From positions 23,178 to 87,177 of the forward strand of contig JAGQIK010000559.1 of assembly GCA_020431405.1 (NCBI GenBank): a DNA stretch of 64,000 nucleotides. Reading direction: 5' to 3'. Of this stretch, positions 27,137 through 35,496 are shown piece by piece; within the stretch, counting starts at the first letter, position 1; every line of letters begins with the position of its first letter. The notes beneath the pieces were generated by a model. That model ran no database searches, had not been told where the DNA came from, and worked only from the letters and a program-made list of their open reading frames with translations. The stretch is from Myxococcales bacterium (GTDB taxonomy: Bacteria > Myxococcota_A > Polyangia > GCA-2747355). The position numbers and the translations under genes were made by a program.

Positions 27137-28186
27137 CTAGCGCGGCTGCAGGTTAGTCATGTACGGATTCTTGCTGTGCCCATGCTCATCGGGCTTTGAC
27201 TGCAGCAGCACGCCAGCAAGCCCCTCGAACATCGGTGCGTCGCGCCCGGAAATGTGCTGCTCGTAGAGCAGATAGCGAAGCTTGTGCATCCAGCCGCCGA
27301 CCTCGGCCTTTTCCCGCAGCCGCTGATACAACTCCGTCGCGTACGCGCTCCACCGGTCGATGTTGCGGCGCTCGTAGACGTCCGTCAGCCAGCCGTACAT
27401 CGGCGACCCCAAATCGTATCCCTTGCGCACCACGCGCCAGTTGACGCGATCATTGAACGGCTCGGCCCAGATGTGCTCCACGAGGTCGGGCTTGATGGCG
27501 TCTACAAGACGCTCGACGCCGTCGTCGACAAGCACGTCAGGAAAGACGGGACACAACATCCCGTAGGTGGCAACGCCCGCATCCTGAAGCCGGTGCAATG
27601 CCCGCAGCCGCGCGGTGGGCGACGAAGTCCCGATCTCAATACGCTTGGCCCACCGGTCGTCGAGCGTACCGGTCGACAGCCCGACTACGAAGCGATCGGC
27701 GTGATTGGAGAAGTACTGTATCCATCGCGCCGAGCCGACGATCGCGTTCTTCGTCAGAATGCGGATCCGGAACTCTGTGTGTTCGAGAATGAGGTCGAGT
27801 ACCGCGCGGGTCGTTCCATCAGCCACGAGTTTGGGACTGAAGCCGTCCGTCAGCATCGAGAAGACAAGCGTCTTTCCCGAGCCAAATCCCGCGCGCTTGC
27901 GCCGGAGTTCCGTTTCGAGCTGTCGCACAACATCGCGCCAAGTGAACATCAAGCTCGGATCGTCGGCCGGTAGCAGGCGCTGGCCGAGTTGCGCCTCGGT
28001 GAGATCAGCGAAGGGCTCGCGATTGATCCTTAAGAAGTTGCCATGATTCGAACTGCAATAGAGGCAGCCGAACCCGCACAGCGCCACGATGTCGAGCTTG
28101 TAGTCGGACAACTCCTTTTTCGCGAAACCGGGTGATCTGTTTACGAGGCTGCGAAGCTCCCGCACCTCCACGATCTTGTTCTTCAC
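27137..28186 (-). CDS. Radical SAM protein of spore-photoproduct-lyase-like type
   Basis: A 349-residue radical SAM enzyme. The [4Fe-4S] motif is CGFGCLYC (CxxxCxxC) at about residues 37-44, followed by CSSNHGNF. The middle (LVFSMLTDGFSP, IRILTKNAIV, FVVGLSTGTLDDRW) matches the TIM-barrel strands of the SplB-like and Rv2578c-like group. The conserved start KKELSDYKLDIVALCGFGC resembles members that accompany three-Cys-motif partner (TcmP) proteins in mobile regions, but no such partner is adjacent. It converges on the PhoD gene. Substrate unknown; nucleic-acid-directed chemistry is plausible for the family. Confidence 0.8.
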   Translation of the reverse strand: MKNKIVEVRELRSLVNRSPGFAKKELSDYKLDIVALCGFGCLYCSSNHGNFLRINREPFADLTEAQLGQRLLPADDPSLMFTWRDVVRQLETELRRKRAGFGSGKTLVFSMLTDGFSPKLVADGTTRAVLDLILEHTEFRIRILTKNAIVGSARWIQYFSNHADRFVVGLSTGTLDDRWAKRIEIGTSSPTARLRALHRLQDAGVATYGMLCPVFPDVLVDDGVERLVDAIKPDLVEHIWAEPFNDRVNWRVVRKGYDLGSPMYGWLTDVYERRNIDRWSAYATELYQRLREKAEVGGWMHKLRYLLYEQHISGRDAPMFEGLAGVLLQSKPDEHGHSKNPYMTNLQPR

Positions 28187-28342
28187 CTATTACTCCTCTT
28201 CATCATGTGGTCGAAGCGCACCAGTCCACTGGTGTGTGGCACTGCGGCGCTCAGTCCAGCTTCAAACCAGTGCCACAGCGAAGCGCGCCGCGAAGCGCGA
28301 GACGAACTACCAGCAGGCCTCGCGTCACCGGTCTCGTACTCG

Positions 28343-28360
28343 TGCGTAGTTCACTACGCA
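28343..28360. promoter_or_regulatory. 18-base perfect palindrome, candidate operator
   Basis: TGCGTAGT-TC-ACTACGCA: two 8-base arms around a 2-base centre. It lies 157 bases upstream of the leftward radical SAM gene, in non-coding DNA. The compact dyad fits a dimeric repressor site. No second copy was noticed. Confidence 0.4.
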
Positions 28361-28827
28361 ACTGAGTTCGAAACCCTCGGCCGCATTTGTCGGGGTACGA
28401 GTACCTGGGAGCCCTTCCCCGGCCCCTACTCCCAGGCGCGCTACTCACCCCCGGCTTCATGCACGGCAGCCCTCTCGTCTTGACGACGAGCGTGGCGGCG
28501 GAAGTGTCATTGGTCGCCCGGCGGGCGGCCGTCGTGAGCGGTGGCTGCCGACCTGCGAGACCGCGTGGGTCGCGGCCGAGGTCGACCTCTACCATGACTG
28601 ACAACGCCGCTGCGGCTACGAACCCCACCCGTTCGTCGCGAGGGCGGTCGCGAAACAGTGGAGGTCGATGTCGAGATGGGAGTCGCCGCATCCCAGAGGC
28701 GCAGGCTAGACGTCGTCAACGGCGAAACCCTGTCGCGTCGTTCGCTAGCCACATTCAGCGCGATGCACGGGGTCAAATCCGCCAACGGATGCAGTCTCGT
28801 AACCACCGCAACACGGAAACGGTCGGT

Positions 28828-29013
28828 CTAGCTGCACACGCAGTCGCCGATGCGGCTCAGGAACAGCATCCTGGCGTCGGCATCTGCATCTGGCTCGCGG
28901 TTAGTGCTGTCGCTATGTGCGTCCTCAATCCAATACCTGAGCAGGAAGCCCACGCCGGTCCCCAACATCGCCGAGGCCAAGTAGATCAACATCCAGAACT
29001 TCGTCGCGTTCAT
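28828..29013 (-). CDS. Possible small single-span membrane protein
   Basis: A 61-residue frame with a convincing membrane helix near the start (FWMLIYLASAMLGTGVGFLL) followed by RYWIEDAHSDS and an acidic tail. The positive/negative flanks are sensible. No good Shine-Dalgarno is visible, and the surroundings are otherwise non-coding, so it could be chance. Confidence 0.3.
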   Translation of the reverse strand: MNATKFWMLIYLASAMLGTGVGFLLRYWIEDAHSDSTNREPDADADARMLFLSRIGDCVCS

Positions 29014-29172
29014 GGTGAGGTTGTCGGTGGCCGGCCCACCGGGTTGCGCGCAAATCGATCACGCGAGACCAAATCGACTTCCACCGCCACCAACAGGACA
29101 GGTGTGGGCGCCGCCGAGATCGGGTACGGTCTCATCGATCCGCCACGCGGCAGCAACCCAAGGACCACGAGA

Positions 29173-29706
29173 ATGGACAAAGAGACCGTACTTCGATTCA
29201 TCACCGCATGCGTTCGCGATCTTGACGGCGAGTCCCGCACGTTCAGCGAGGAAGAGCAGACGCTGCTTCACATCACGACGAACGGTGAGTTCTCCGACGC
29301 CTTCCGCCTGGCGGCCGCCCGCGAGCTCGCGCGCCTGTCAGCTGGCGCAGAACGCCCGGCTACCTCGCGGCAGGCACGCAAGGGCCGTCGTTCGAAAAAG
29401 ACCCGAACTAAGAAGATCAGCAAGGACAAGAGGACCAACGGCACCAAGCGCCACCGCATGGGCGCCGCCCAGCAGTCGACCTTCAAGACCCGCATCCTCG
29501 AATCCGTGGCCGAGCAGAACGACCTCAACCAAGGGGCGGCGAAGCAGCACATCCGAGACTTCCTGAACGCCAAGGCCGACGAACTCGGGTTCCATCCTAG
29601 CCTGGTGCAGATTGATGTCACCACTGCCGCCATGGTGAAGTCGGGCGAGCTGACCAAGAAGGGCGAGCGTGCGGCGAGCGTCTACTGGATCTCGGCTCGC
29701 GCTTGA
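29173..29706 (+). CDS. Basic DNA-binding-like protein with Lys-rich linker
   Basis: A 177-residue protein beginning MDKETVLRFITACVRDLDG at ATG 29173. The same frame is open far upstream but reads as low-complexity Arg-rich sequence, so the later ATG is chosen. Residues 1-55 are an acidic helical domain. Residues about 60-95 are a histone-H1-like basic linker (KGRRSKKTRTKKISKDKR). Residues about 97-177 look like a small winged-helix-type domain (FKTRILESVAEQNDLNQG, then SVYWISAR). It probably binds DNA. It lies just upstream of repeats that may be an origin, and next to the primase gene. Confidence 0.55.
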   Translation: MDKETVLRFITACVRDLDGESRTFSEEEQTLLHITTNGEFSDAFRLAAARELARLSAGAERPATSRQARKGRRSKKTRTKKISKDKRTNGTKRHRMGAAQQSTFKTRILESVAEQNDLNQGAAKQHIRDFLNAKADELGFHPSLVQIDVTTAAMVKSGELTKKGERAASVYWISARA

Positions 29707-29787
29707 TGGCTGCTTAGGCGGTTGCGCCTTCGCTGGTCTATGAAAGCTCCGGTGGCGAAATTGCCGTTGGCGAACCGCGACGAATCG

Positions 29788-29932
29788 GTAGGACAGTAGT
29801 AGTCATATTCGACCGTCTGAGTGCCCTTTGTCTTCACTGCACATGACGAGGACGTGGGCCCTCTTTTCTTTCGTAGGACAGTATATAAAGAGGTAGTAGA
29901 GTTTGTTCGTTTCCCGAGGTCATGTTGTCCTA
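29788..29932. repeat. Repeated GTAGGACAGTA elements in AT-rich stretch (origin candidate)
   Basis: Two exact copies of GTAGGACAGTA lie at 29788-29798 and 29873-29883, with a shorter inverted copy (TGTCCTA) at 29926-29932. The space between them is AT-rich for this region (TTTTCTTTCGTAGG, GTATATAAAGAGG). It is located between the basic DNA-binding gene and the 3' end of the primase gene. Iteron-like origin sites have this form, but three copies are few. Confidence 0.35.
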
Positions 29933-32283
29933 TTCGGAGGCCAGCGGAAACGGTAGCGGTTGGGCTCGCCTGCGGCCGCTGGAATCGGCTCCAGCACGCC
30001 TCGCGAGACCAAGAACTCGACAACCACCGGGTAGTACAGCTGGCACAGTCGCCCCTTTCGAACGCGGGTCTTGTGCAACCCCGCCCGTTCGACCCAGAAC
30101 GAGCGTCTAAGGGTCACTACGTCCTGGTCACTGTGCTGCGCCGCTCTGATGATGCGCACCAAATCGTCAAGCGCGCACTTCAGCCGTAGCACCTGGCCGC
30201 GGCGCAAGTTCTTCATCAGAGCTCGCGGGCGCGTGCAGTCGAAGTCCTCAACTAGTTGGTCGACAGCGTCGAGGTCTGCCTCATCGAGCTCGACTTCATC
30301 TAGTCCCGCGTAGGGTAGGGGCGATTGCTGAGGAGCTGCGAGCTTGAGCTTGTCGGGCAAGCCCCAGACAAAGGCTAGCGCTACCTGCAGGTCGAGAACG
30401 CGGTTCGCGGCGGTGCCCTCGCCCGCCGACAGCTTCGTAGACCGCTGACAATTGGAGTCTGCCATGAGCCAGTACGCGAGAGCCGCTTGTGCCTTCGGCA
30501 GGTCATTCACGCCAAACTGGCGGGCAGCAAACTTGGCGCGGCCGGCGATGCGGTGTCTGCTATCCCACGTCCGTTCGTGCGGTCGAATCAGCTCGGGCAC
30601 TGGCTGCTGACGCAGGAACTCCGGGAGCTCAGCAACTTCGACTACGCGACTGATCTGGGGCTCGTATGGTCGTGTCTCGCACTGCGGTGGTTCTACGAGT
30701 GGTCTTGACTCTGCCGGCTGCAGTAGGTAGGCGAGCGATTCATGCTGTTGGGCTGCCTGCTCAAGGAACCGACGCATCGACGAAGACAAGGGACGAGCGA
30801 TAGGCTTGAGATCCCTATCCAGTGGCAGGCTATCGAGCCCAAATGGAAGTCGGACATTGCCCGCAAGGTGCGGCGATGGTCGAACCTCGATGCCTCGTTG
30901 GTTGAGGTCCACATCGCCCAGGAGCTGCTCCACGCGCGCAGCAAGTTGCGAAGTAGCGACAGTCCGCGGCAAGAAGTACCAAAGGTGCAGGCCGCCGTTA
31001 CTGCTCGAGCGGTAGATGATTGCACCCGGAAGTCGCTCAGTAATGAGACAATACCTCGCCTGGAGCTCGACGGGCTCGTTGCCATGGTTGTCGAGGTCGA
31101 TGTGCAGGACTCGGGTCCGGCGCTCGGTCGAGATGCGCTCGTACTCCGGCGGTTCTCGGCCAAAGAACGCCAATAACTCGCGGTCGTCGGCGTCGGCCTC
31201 GTATCGGGTGACGTAGTGTTCTGTGTCTACTACGTAGCCGTACCAGCGCCCTCGCTGAAGCACGTGCATCGCAAGGTGCCATAGGTCGCAGGGCTCGAAC
31301 TCGCGCTGTCCAAAGCGTCGGTGGCCCGTCGCGCGCCAGCGCTGCTTCTGCAGTAGATCACGCGGTTCCGCCGAGAGGAAGTTCCGAAAGTAGGTGTCGT
31401 GCAGCGCCTCACGACCCTCGGTATCGGCGACGAACAGGTGGAAGACGCGGTCGAGAAGCTCCAGCGATATCCCGCACTCGACGTCGAGCGCTGCCTCGAT
31501 TCGCCCTTCCGTCATACGCGCGGGCAGACCCCAGGCGTCCGTGTCGCGACGCTTGATTCCGAGTAGGTCGTTGAGGGGCCGCTGCCGGAGTCGAAGCAGA
31601 CCCTCGACTTCTCGAGGCACCTGAAGCTGCGAGCGCGCCCTCGCTGCAATCAACCGGCGGCAGCGAGCGTACTTCGCGTCGTCGGTGTCATCGACACCGA
31701 CGCGGGCGCGAAGTTGATCGCCCTCGGGCCGGGTCGAGATGATGTCCAGACACCGACTGGCAAGCTCGACCCCGCCGCGATCGTGGGCAAGAAGCCCTAG
31801 ATGCAGAACGTCGGTGTCCGACAGGATCTCAGGGTGAGCGACAGCTTGAGCGAGGAGCGCGAACATGGCGCAGCAAACCTTGAGGCCGCGAGTGGGCAAC
31901 CTGCGGCCCTCGGCTCCAAGTACCTCGCGTTCGATTGTCGCAAGCTCGAAGTCAGGCAGTCGGTAGCCCCACACAGCTCGCGCCAGCGAGTCGACGGCGA
32001 CGTGCTGGTTAGCTGGAAGGTGCAAGGCCGCCACATCGCCCCACGTCGCCACGAGAGACTGAACGTCGAGCGTGTCGGGCGCCCAACCCTGCGCGAAGTC
32101 GATGCGACCGTCAGCCCTAATCCACCCCTCGCGCACGATGCGCCCGGAATGAACGAACGCGACATCGATCGCGTCGCAGTCGATGTGGACCTGCGGTAGT
32201 AGGGCGCGCAGGGGCTTGATGTCGGTGTGAAACAACAAGCGGAGAAGGTACGCATCACCTCTGCCAACTTTGGTGTCCCTCAT
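29920..32283 (-). CDS. Archaeo-eukaryotic-type primase-like replication protein
   Basis: A 787-residue protein (ATG 32283, MRDTKVGRGDAYLLR). The primase core is suggested by VLHIDLDNHG (Asp-x-Asp metal site), IIYRSSSNGGLHLWYF (the Ser-x-His-like motif) and EVRPSPH, in the order found in archaeo-eukaryotic primases of mobile elements. The N-terminal half is a separate helical region (about 1-330), and the C-terminal third a helical part ending in a winged-helix-like RVRKGRLCQLYYPVVVEFLV. An upstream in-frame start at 32385 would place a perfect hairpin (32351-32386) inside the coding sequence, so the shorter form is preferred. It follows the ParB-like gene on the same strand. Role inferred: priming of island or plasmid-like replication. 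Confidence 0.65.
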   Translation of the reverse strand: MRDTKVGRGDAYLLRLLFHTDIKPLRALLPQVHIDCDAIDVAFVHSGRIVREGWIRADGRIDFAQGWAPDTLDVQSLVATWGDVAALHLPANQHVAVDSLARAVWGYRLPDFELATIEREVLGAEGRRLPTRGLKVCCAMFALLAQAVAHPEILSDTDVLHLGLLAHDRGGVELASRCLDIISTRPEGDQLRARVGVDDTDDAKYARCRRLIAARARSQLQVPREVEGLLRLRQRPLNDLLGIKRRDTDAWGLPARMTEGRIEAALDVECGISLELLDRVFHLFVADTEGREALHDTYFRNFLSAEPRDLLQKQRWRATGHRRFGQREFEPCDLWHLAMHVLQRGRWYGYVVDTEHYVTRYEADADDRELLAFFGREPPEYERISTERRTRVLHIDLDNHGNEPVELQARYCLITERLPGAIIYRSSSNGGLHLWYFLPRTVATSQLAARVEQLLGDVDLNQRGIEVRPSPHLAGNVRLPFGLDSLPLDRDLKPIARPLSSSMRRFLEQAAQQHESLAYLLQPAESRPLVEPPQCETRPYEPQISRVVEVAELPEFLRQQPVPELIRPHERTWDSRHRIAGRAKFAARQFGVNDLPKAQAALAYWLMADSNCQRSTKLSAGEGTAANRVLDLQVALAFVWGLPDKLKLAAPQQSPLPYAGLDEVELDEADLDAVDQLVEDFDCTRPRALMKNLRRGQVLRLKCALDDLVRIIRAAQHSDQDVVTLRRSFWVERAGLHKTRVRKGRLCQLYYPVVVEFLVSRGVLEPIPAAAGEPNRYRFRWPPNRTT

Positions 32284-32350
32284 GGTGGCCAAACCTAGGT
32301 GCAACACGAGCCGGAAGGACAAACGAACGAACGCCGCCGACTCATGTGGA

Positions 32351-32386
32351 GGTGGTCGCGACCGTACAAGCCCGGTCGCGACCACC
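32351..32386. promoter_or_regulatory. 14-bp perfect hairpin with two GGTCGCGACC palindromes, parS-like candidate
   Basis: GGTGGTCGCGACCG (32351-32364) pairs exactly with CGGTCGCGACCACC (32373-32386) across an 8-base loop. Each arm holds the self-complementary decamer GGTCGCGACC (32354-32363 and 32374-32383), 20 bases apart, or about two helical turns. It lies between the ParB-like gene and the primase gene. It could be a centromere-like ParB site, an operator or a transcript hairpin; there is no T-tract, so a classic terminator is unlikely. Confidence 0.5.
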
Positions 32387-32411
32387 GAAAGGGAGGAGTT
32401 ATCACAGAGCC

Positions 32412-33446
32412 CTAAGAAGACGCATCAATCGCGCTACGAAGCCGTGTTGTGAGTTCGGCCGCCTGACTGATAACAGCGCATAGGCTGACCATCGGCTCGG
32501 CGATGTCGCGACGTCCGGCACCGACGAGCTCGCGGCCTCGTTCCGCGACATCCGAAACCACCGCCATGGCGTCATCGAGTTCGCCGAGAAGCGTCTTGAA
32601 CGCGGCGTCGTCGATCATAGACAACGCCGCGTCGAGGGCCCTATCGACACCGTCGTCGACATGGTCGAAGAAGGTATCCCGCTGTGGCTGAGTGAGCTTG
32701 GCGATACGATCGGCCTTCGCGATGGTAACAGCGTCGGCCCGCAAGAGATCCCTAAGCCGCGGCTCGTCGGCAACAGCTTTCCTCACAGTGCTCACCGACC
32801 GGCCCGACAGCCCGGCAACCTCACCTGCCAGATCACGCGATTGCGGCGCACGATTGCCTTGAGGAACGGATGCCTCATCCTTCCTCGTCAAACCACCCTT
32901 GGAGGCCCCTTCCTTGCGGCGCTCCGCCGCCTCCCGCTTGAAGTGGTCAAGCGCGTCGAGGGCGACTATCGCCCGCTGCGCCTTGGTCAGGTGGCGTCGA
33001 GCCATATTCAGCCCCAGCAGAAGCTTCAGAGCCTCCGCGGAGTTTCCACGAAAGCGGTGGAAGACGACATCCCGTGCCAGTTCGAGGACGATCTTGGCCC
33101 TAGCTCGACCGTCGAGAATCAGGCCGTCCGTCGGCGCGTCGATATCCGACGGGTGCCAAACGTAGATCGGCACGAGCTGACCGCGCTCTTCGATGTCGGA
33201 CTTGAGCTGATCGTACTCCTCGTCCGCCAGACGCGGGAAGAGGCGGGCAAGCTCGGCCTCCTTGCGGATAACGCGGTCAGTGAACAACTGAGCGCTTGTG
33301 TCCGCGGCGACGTTCGTGTCGTCGATACAGGTGACGTCGGGAGGCGGTTGCTCATTCGTAGCGGCAGAGCTGCCGGTGTCTTTCTTCGTCGGGGGTCTGC
33401 GGCGCGTGTTGAATTTCCTGCGCGGGGGGCTTTGAACTTCGTCCAT
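32412..33446 (-). CDS. ParB-like nuclease-fold/partition protein
   Basis: A 344-residue protein. After a basic, disordered N-terminus (about 1-50) comes a ParB/Srx domain (about 65-150): LFPRLADEEYDQLKSDIEERG, LVPIYVW, LILDGRARAKIVLEL and NMARRHLTKAQRAI. A helix-turn-helix follows (about 200-225, AGEVAGLSGRSVSTVRKAV), then a helical C-terminus. The ParB box normally GERRxRA reads DGRARAKI, as in plasmid and ICE variants. ATG 33446 has AGGAG upstream. No ParA is next to it. Likely roles are partition or regulation of the island; a candidate site lies just downstream at 32351-32386. Confidence 0.75.
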   Translation of the reverse strand: MDEVQSPPRRKFNTRRRPPTKKDTGSSAATNEQPPPDVTCIDDTNVAADTSAQLFTDRVIRKEAELARLFPRLADEEYDQLKSDIEERGQLVPIYVWHPSDIDAPTDGLILDGRARAKIVLELARDVVFHRFRGNSAEALKLLLGLNMARRHLTKAQRAIVALDALDHFKREAAERRKEGASKGGLTRKDEASVPQGNRAPQSRDLAGEVAGLSGRSVSTVRKAVADEPRLRDLLRADAVTIAKADRIAKLTQPQRDTFFDHVDDGVDRALDAALSMIDDAAFKTLLGELDDAMAVVSDVAERGRELVGAGRRDIAEPMVSLCAVISQAAELTTRLRSAIDASS

Positions 33447-33761
33447 CTTCTTCTTCTCCTATTCGGCCTGCTGTGTTTTGAGTCGTACGGAAAGACCGCT
33501 TCCGTGCCTGCGCACGGAAGAAGATCGTCGCTGAGCTGATGAGTGCTAATGAGGGTTCGAGCCGAAGCCCGGCGGCAAGATCCGCGGAATCAGAGGCGGC
33601 GGATGCCGACGACGTCTAGAAGAAGATGCGAGTGCAGCAGATGCTGCCGATAAATCGAGAAGAGAGTCGGACCGAAGGTCCGCTCGCGGTGGCCGCGGAC
33701 GGCCGAGAGCATCAAGCGAGAATCTGATCGGCGAGCACGCGCATGTCAACGACTATCATCG
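33447..33761. other. 315-base intergenic stretch with a hairpin
   Basis: No convincing gene. It contains the leader of the ParB-like gene and an inverted repeat at 33499-33520; the rest shows Arg/Ser/Pro-rich chance frames only. Confidence 0.45.
33499..33520 (-). terminator. 9-bp hairpin with 4-base loop, weak terminator candidate
   Basis: CTTCCGTGC-CTGC-GCACGGAAG is a perfect 9-bp stem. In leftward transcription it is followed by GCGGTCTTTCC, a poor T-tract. It lies between the end of the 33762-34979 gene and the ParB-like gene, both leftward, so it could end or attenuate transcription. Confidence 0.35.
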
Positions 33762-34979
33762 CTATGACCGCTTACGCACTGGTGTCCGACGCCGACGCGG
33801 ACGCGAAGCCCCGACAAGGTATCGCCTTACCCAGGCCCCGGGGCCGGTGGTCGGCAGCCGGTACGTCTCGCCCTCCTCGAATCGTATCTCGGCTTCGGGA
33901 CTATACGCCGGCACATGATAGGCGGTTCGTGTAGGAAGGCTCGCAACGAGCGCAATCGTAGCGGCGCGCTTTGCTGTAGTCGGCACGAGGATGTCAGTCG
34001 CGCGTTGTGGCTGTGGCTCCTCGAGCCAGTGTGCAAGGTCGGCGTCCGGTTCTTCCTCGTCAACCCTGCGCTGCCGAAGGCTGCGCGAATCTTGCCCTGG
34101 CTGGAGTGCCGCTACGCCATACGCAGCTTTCTTAGGCGCTAGCTCGGGGCGCCAGATTGCATCTATTACCTTGTCCGACAGAGGTGATATCCACGTCCCG
34201 GCGAACTCGTCAGGAATGACCGTGTAGAAGAGCTGCTGCGTAGGCGTTTCGATTGGCCGTATCCTGTCGGGTACCAGGCGCTCCCATACGTCTGTGATGA
34301 AATCCATCGCAACAAGTGCGGCGTCGATAGGCTCGTATTCTCCGAGCCCAACGTCTTGGCCAGATCCGAGTCCGGACCAAAAGCGCTGGTAGGTTTCTAG
34401 CCGTGCCAATGCGCGTTGTTCATTGCTGTCCACAGCTTCTTTAAGAGCTCGGTATCCGACAGCAAGATTAGCGGCCAATCGCTTTTGCGCTTGGCGCCGC
34501 AGGTAGATGACGTCTGCCAGGTGCATCTTCTCTAACTTGGTCTTCTCCTGGCTGGCGAATGCGCGTGCGGCGTCTCTCAACACGGCCGCCGCGGTCTCGC
34601 GCCTTTTCGAAAGCGAGTCGTCGTCCGTCGCCCAATCGGGGTTCACGAGTCGTAGAGCTGCGGTCACCTGGTCATTGATGCGAGTCAGCTGCGACGCGAG
34701 ACGGTTTACTCGCTGCGGGTCGAGGCCCATGGCTGCGCCAACCTGCTGCACGAACTGCTCGTGTGCGAAGGCTACATCGCGTAGCAACTTCTCCCATCGT
34801 GATCTGTCGTTGGCAATGTCCGAAGGCACGCACTTCAGGGCGGTGAGTTTTTGGGCCGTGGTCGATCCAACTGTTGCCAAGACCGCGGCTCGGCTCGCGT
34901 CGTCAGGGCAGGCCTCGAGAACCTTCTTGATGATGGCGTTGATCGCTTCAACGTCTGGCGCTTTCGAGTCGGAAGCCAT
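33762..34979 (-). CDS. Hypothetical protein in replication/maintenance block
   Basis: A 405-residue protein from ATG 34979 (MASDSKAPDVEAINAIIKKV); ATG 35039 would add 20 residues and neither start has a clear ribosome site. Soluble and mostly helical for the first about 250 residues (RVNRLASQLTRINDQVTAAL, LADVIYLRRQAQKRLAANLA), then mixed, with a basic C-terminal tail (ASRPRRRRTPVRKRS). No recognised domain. It lies between the ParB-like gene and the recombinase on the opposite strand to the latter. A part in element maintenance is only suggested by location. Confidence 0.6.
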   Translation of the reverse strand: MASDSKAPDVEAINAIIKKVLEACPDDASRAAVLATVGSTTAQKLTALKCVPSDIANDRSRWEKLLRDVAFAHEQFVQQVGAAMGLDPQRVNRLASQLTRINDQVTAALRLVNPDWATDDDSLSKRRETAAAVLRDAARAFASQEKTKLEKMHLADVIYLRRQAQKRLAANLAVGYRALKEAVDSNEQRALARLETYQRFWSGLGSGQDVGLGEYEPIDAALVAMDFITDVWERLVPDRIRPIETPTQQLFYTVIPDEFAGTWISPLSDKVIDAIWRPELAPKKAAYGVAALQPGQDSRSLRQRRVDEEEPDADLAHWLEEPQPQRATDILVPTTAKRAATIALVASLPTRTAYHVPAYSPEAEIRFEEGETYRLPTTGPGAWVRRYLVGASRPRRRRTPVRKRS

Positions 34980-35310
34980 GGCGAGATCAAAACTAGATCG
35001 CACAGCGTCCACAAGCCAACCGCCGGCTCTGGGCACCATGTCTCGGGACGGCTTCCCAGAGGCCTATGCCCTGAAAAACACGCTCTATTTGGGTGGCCAC
35101 ATATTGACTCCGGTTCGGCTGAGGTCCACACCGATCGGCAGTGGCGAAGTCGAACCGAATCTACTGCCGCCGGAACCTCAATAGAGATCCAAACGAGAGC
35201 AACACGGCCCAGGGCGGCCTTCCCGTTCCAGTCTATTTCACGACTCGCTCGCGCAGGTCCGTCGCCAGCTCGGCCACATTCGTACCGCCGCTAGTAACAC
35301 AGGCGCGGCC
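34980..35310. other. Intergenic stretch before the recombinase unit
   Basis: About 330 bases between the leftward hypothetical gene and the rightward recombinase unit. A 77-codon leftward frame (35233-35466) overlaps the small gene at 35311 and shows no recognisable domain. I see no repeats that clearly mark a recombination site, although one might be expected near a large serine recombinase. Confidence 0.35.
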
Positions 35311-35496
35311 GTGAGCGACGGCAAGTCCCCGAGCGACAAGCTCCCACCGCAATCCGGCTCCAAAACTGGCGATAAGAACTCTGCTGACGACGTCAGCTTC
35401 GCCCGGCGCAACACCCTTCGCCTCGTCGCGCCCGACGAAGTCATTCGCCGTCTCATCGATCTCCACCTTCGCGTTCTAAAGAGGCTCAAGTCATGA
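35311..35496 (+). CDS. Small protein coupled to the serine recombinase
   Basis: A 61-residue protein starting at GTG 35311. The first 28 residues are polar and disordered (SPSDKLPPQSGSKTGD); the end (DEVIRRLIDLHLRVLKRLKS) is a basic amphipathic helix. Its stop overlaps the recombinase ATG as ATGA, so the two are coupled. It could be a directionality or accessory factor, an inference from position only. Confidence 0.5.
   Translation: MSDGKSPSDKLPPQSGSKTGDKNSADDVSFARRNTLRLVAPDEVIRRLIDLHLRVLKRLKS

Larger units (their letters stand above)
28187..29172. other. About 1-kb intergenic stretch with a palindrome
   Basis: Long open frames cross this stretch but their translations are Arg/Ser/Pro-rich low-complexity and show no domain, so I treat most of it as non-coding. 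It holds an 18-base perfect inverted repeat at 28343-28360 and one possible tiny membrane-protein gene on the minus strand at 28828-29013. Confidence 0.45.

Noticed and set aside
28387..29172. Upstream extension of the 29173 gene to a 439-codon frame
   Set aside because: The extension translates to Arg/Ser/Pro-rich sequence without domain or ribosome site; the coherent protein starts at 29173.
35233..35466. 77-codon minus-strand frame near the recombinase
   Set aside because: Overlaps the coupled small gene on the other strand and has no domain or ribosome site.
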